Of a stretch of 16,585 nt of DNA, positions 14,483 to 16,585 are shown one piece after another. Location: positions 1 to 16,585 of the forward strand of contig DFPL01000077.1 of assembly GCA_002377245.1 (NCBI GenBank). The letters run 5' to 3'. The notes under the pieces are model-generated. The model was not told the origin of the DNA. It saw nothing but the letters and a program-made list of their open reading frames with translations, and ran no database searches. The position numbers and the translations under genes were made by a program. Positions within the stretch are counted from its first letter, which is position 1. Every line of letters begins with the position of its first letter. Source of the stretch: Enterobacteriaceae bacterium UBA3516 (GTDB lineage: Bacteria > Pseudomonadota > Gammaproteobacteria > Enterobacterales > Enterobacteriaceae).

Positions 14483-16480
14483 TTAGCTCAGCACACCCAT
14501 ATCTTCGAGGGCATCCAGCACGTTGCGACCTTCGCGCACGCCATCAATAATGCGGCGCGCCATTACGCTATCGCCGATGTTCATGACGGGGATTTTCTGG
14601 GTGCTGGCCCAGCGTTCGACTTCATCAAGGCTGCTTCTGTTATCGCGCATTCCCAGGCACACAAAGCCGTAATCAAAGGGAATGTCATACGTATGGTCGG
14701 CTTTCCTGACGCTGAAATGGTGAGGATGAACGGCGATAAGTTGTGTCTGCATATGCTGTTCCACGTGATGTTCATCGAGCATGGTCAACATGGCGTTCTT
14801 GGTGATGATATCGAGGTCGCGACCGGGGCCATCCTGCATTTCAATAAGCACCGTGCGGGCGCCGCGGGCAGAGAAGTATTCAATCACGTCGAGGCCTACG
14901 GCGCCGCCGCCGACCACCGCAATGCATTTACCTTCGGCGTCGGCAAATCTGTCCAGGTGGTGAATCATGCCGGTGATGGAAAAGAGATCACCGCCTTCAA
15001 CATCAATGCACTCCTTCAGCCCGGTAATCGGGGGGAGCAGCGGCGTGGAGCCAGTGGCATTAATGATCAGGTTTGGCTGAAGTTCGGCGATAGCATTGAC
15101 GTTAGCTTCGCGACCGACCTGGAGCATCAGGTTATGCAAACCGGACATGCGGTTTTTCATAAATTGCGGGAAGTCAGCGATACGCTTTTTCTCGGGCAGC
15201 AGCGAGATTTCGCTGGCCAGCCCCCCCAGGCTGTTTTTCTTTTCCAGCAGCCAGGTATGGCATCCCACTTCGGCTGCGGTACAGGCGGCTTCCATTCCTG
15301 CCGTGCCTGCGCCAATCACAACGACACGGGTGTCGCGGTTTACCCCTCGCTGTTTGTAAGCATCACCGTGAATAATGTCCGGGTTGATGGAGCAACGCAG
15401 CGGACGCGAACGCGCAATGCGATGGTCCGCGCAGCCGATATTGCAGGAGATGCATTTACGCATCAGGCGCTCATTGCCCTGTTGCACTTTTTGCACCCAT
15501 TCCGGCTCGGCAACCAGACCGCGACCAATGGCAATCAGACTTGCATCACCACTCGCGAGAATGTCTTCGGCAACTGCCGGCGTGCGGATGTTACCGGCGA
15601 TAACGGTCGGTTTATTAAACCTCTCGCGAACGGCGCGGGAGAGGTAGCGTTTCCAGCCATCCTCCAGCGACATCTGATCAATTTGCAGATTGAGATTGTC
15701 GTTCTGCGCGGCAGAGACATTGAGGATATCGACTTTGTCCTGGCAGAGTTCAAGCATGCGCAGCGTGTCATCCAGCGTGTTGCCGCCCTTCAGGAAATCA
15801 TCAGCGCTAAACCGCAGACTGACAGGGAAGCGAGGACCCACACTCGCGCGAACCTTGTCGACGACCAGGCACAATATCCTGGTTCGATTCTCCAGGTCGC
15901 CGCCGAATTCATCGGTACGCTTATTAAATAATGGCGATAAAAACTGGCTGATTAAATATGAGTGCCCTGCGTGAATCTCAACGCAGTCAAAACCGGCGCG
16001 TTTTACACGTTCAGCGGCTTCACCAAACTTGTCCACCGCGTGATAAATCTCCTCACGCGTCATGGCGCGTGGAATATTACCGTTCTTTTTCGAGGGCGTT
16101 GTTGACGATGAAAGTGGCTGCTCGCCGTTCAGACGATAAGCATAGGCAGAAGCGCCCGCATGATTGAGCTGGATAGAGACGCAGGCACCGTGTTTATGCA
16201 ATGTTTCCGTTAACTTAAACAGGCCGGGAATATATTGATCGTTATCGATACGCAGCTGCGTAGTGCCATTGGAGGCAAACGGAAAATCGATACAGATATT
16301 CTCGATGGTAATTAAGCCCGTTCCCCCTTTCGCCCGCAGTTCGTAGTATTCAAGCTGTTCGCCAGAGACCTCGCCGTTTAGGGACGCAAGGTTGGTGCCC
16401 ATTGGCGGCATGATGATACGGTTTTTAATCGTCATTCCGTTGACGGTCAGCGGACTAAAAAGGTGTGGGTAGTGGCCCAT
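14483..16480 (-). CDS. Enoate-reductase-like NAD(P)H:flavin oxidoreductase (FMN, 4Fe-4S, FAD)
   Basis: 665-aa enzyme of the old-yellow-enzyme/2,4-dienoyl-CoA reductase/2-enoate reductase/BaiCD type, which reduces activated C=C bonds with NAD(P)H. An FMN TIM barrel (about 1-335) carries NHAG (106-109), HAGHSYLISQFLSP (170-183, Y175 aligning with FadH Tyr166) and the FMN phosphate-site segments AGNIR and IGRGLVAEPEW. The 4Fe-4S cysteines are C343, C346, C350 and C363. Two dinucleotide-binding folds follow, GAGTAG (390-395, FAD) and GGGAVG (524-529, NAD(P)H). FadH catalytic His252 aligns by eye with N260, so it is unlikely to be FadH. The ATG at 16478-16480 has GGAG 8 nt upstream and begins at family homology; ATG 16537 would add 19 unlikely residues. 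First visible gene of the operon; shikimate or dehydroshikimate is an inferred substrate. Confidence 0.88.
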   Translation of the reverse strand: MGHYPHLFSPLTVNGMTIKNRIIMPPMGTNLASLNGEVSGEQLEYYELRAKGGTGLITIENICIDFPFASNGTTQLRIDNDQYIPGLFKLTETLHKHGACVSIQLNHAGASAYAYRLNGEQPLSSSTTPSKKNGNIPRAMTREEIYHAVDKFGEAAERVKRAGFDCVEIHAGHSYLISQFLSPLFNKRTDEFGGDLENRTRILCLVVDKVRASVGPRFPVSLRFSADDFLKGGNTLDDTLRMLELCQDKVDILNVSAAQNDNLNLQIDQMSLEDGWKRYLSRAVRERFNKPTVIAGNIRTPAVAEDILASGDASLIAIGRGLVAEPEWVQKVQQGNERLMRKCISCNIGCADHRIARSRPLRCSINPDIIHGDAYKQRGVNRDTRVVVIGAGTAGMEAACTAAEVGCHTWLLEKKNSLGGLASEISLLPEKKRIADFPQFMKNRMSGLHNLMLQVGREANVNAIAELQPNLIINATGSTPLLPPITGLKECIDVEGGDLFSITGMIHHLDRFADAEGKCIAVVGGGAVGLDVIEYFSARGARTVLIEMQDGPGRDLDIITKNAMLTMLDEHHVEQHMQTQLIAVHPHHFSVRKADHTYDIPFDYGFVCLGMRDNRSSLDEVERWASTQKIPVMNIGDSVMARRIIDGVREGRNVLDALEDMGVLS

Positions 16481-16585
16481 GCGATCGCTCCACAGGAAAA
16501 CCAGAATGCCGATTAACGGGATGCTTGATATTTCCAAAGTTAATATTTTTCTGTGGGCAAGATAACGAGGGGGGCGCAGGAAAAA
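16481..16585 (-). promoter_or_regulatory. Upstream region of the reductase-ydiB-ydiM-aroD operon (window edge)
   Basis: No gene is seen in these 105 bp. Read on the minus strand it is AT-rich in the middle (AATATTAACTTTGG around 16535-16548) and probably holds the operon promoter, but no convincing -35/-10 pair stands out. The segment CAGAAAAATATTAA (minus, 16540-16553) resembles an arm of the palindrome at 10408-10451. The gene that lies to the right is outside the window. Confidence 0.4.

Noticed and set aside
14435..15931. 498-aa open frame on the plus strand antisense to the reductase gene
   Set aside because: It lies fully opposite a gene with complete FMN, Fe-S and Rossmann motifs, shows no recognisable domain, and has no ribosome binding site of note; a shadow of codon bias.
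16481..16537. 19-residue hydrophobic extension of the reductase (MEISSIPLIGILVFLW...)
   Set aside because: It resembles a membrane helix but the enzyme family is cytosolic, homology begins at MGHYPHLFSP, and that ATG has GGAG upstream.
1..16585. CRISPR arrays, tRNA/rRNA genes, IS elements, integrases, attachment sites
   Set aside because: No repeated spacer pattern, no tRNA-like cloverleaf, no transposase or integrase reading frame and no tRNA-end direct repeats were seen around the accessory block.

Overview
The window reads as chromosome of an Enterobacteriaceae species close to Escherichia, Salmonella and Enterobacter. The left half keeps the E. coli gene order araB-araC-yabI-thiQPB-sgrR-sgrS/sgrT-setA, with near-full-length proteins of the expected sizes. 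AraC ends at 281 residues, as I recall for Salmonella-type AraC, not 292 as in E. coli. I cannot fix the genus; Enterobacter or a close relative is my best guess.

Positions 1-2445 hold the start of araB (minus strand), the ara control region (promoter, araI1/I2, CRP site, araO1, araO2), araC and the DedA-family gene yabI. yabI overlaps the end of thiQ tail to tail by 8 bp. Positions 2438-5854 are the thiamine ABC importer operon thiB-thiP-thiQ on the minus strand, with overlapping genes, a GTG start for thiB and a TPP riboswitch upstream. Positions 5858-9038 are the sugar-phosphate stress module: sgrR on the minus strand, then the divergent small RNA SgrS that also encodes SgrT, then the sugar exporter gene setA.

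After setA the E. coli order breaks; leuD would be expected there. Instead there is an accessory block devoted, by gene content, to hydroaromatic acids (quinate, shikimate, dehydroshikimate). It has two parts. The first is a divergent pair made of an ACS-family (anion/H+) MFS transporter (9079-10389, minus) and a LysR-type regulator (10617-11513, plus), separated by 227 bp with a long near-perfect palindrome. The second is a tight minus-strand operon: a 4Fe-4S/FMN/FAD enoate-reductase-like enzyme, a YdiB/AroE-type shikimate/quinate dehydrogenase, a YdiM-like MFS transporter and a type I 3-dehydroquinate dehydratase (AroD). Hairpins at 9047-9071 and 11515-11546 bound the regulator/transporter pair.

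The block suggests uptake of a hydroaromatic acid, its interconversion through 3-dehydroquinate and 3-dehydroshikimate, and possibly NAD(P)H-dependent reduction of the ring C=C by the enoate-reductase-like enzyme, since no dehydroshikimate dehydratase (the usual exit to protocatechuate) lies in the window. No tRNA, rRNA, CRISPR array, transposase or integrase was seen.
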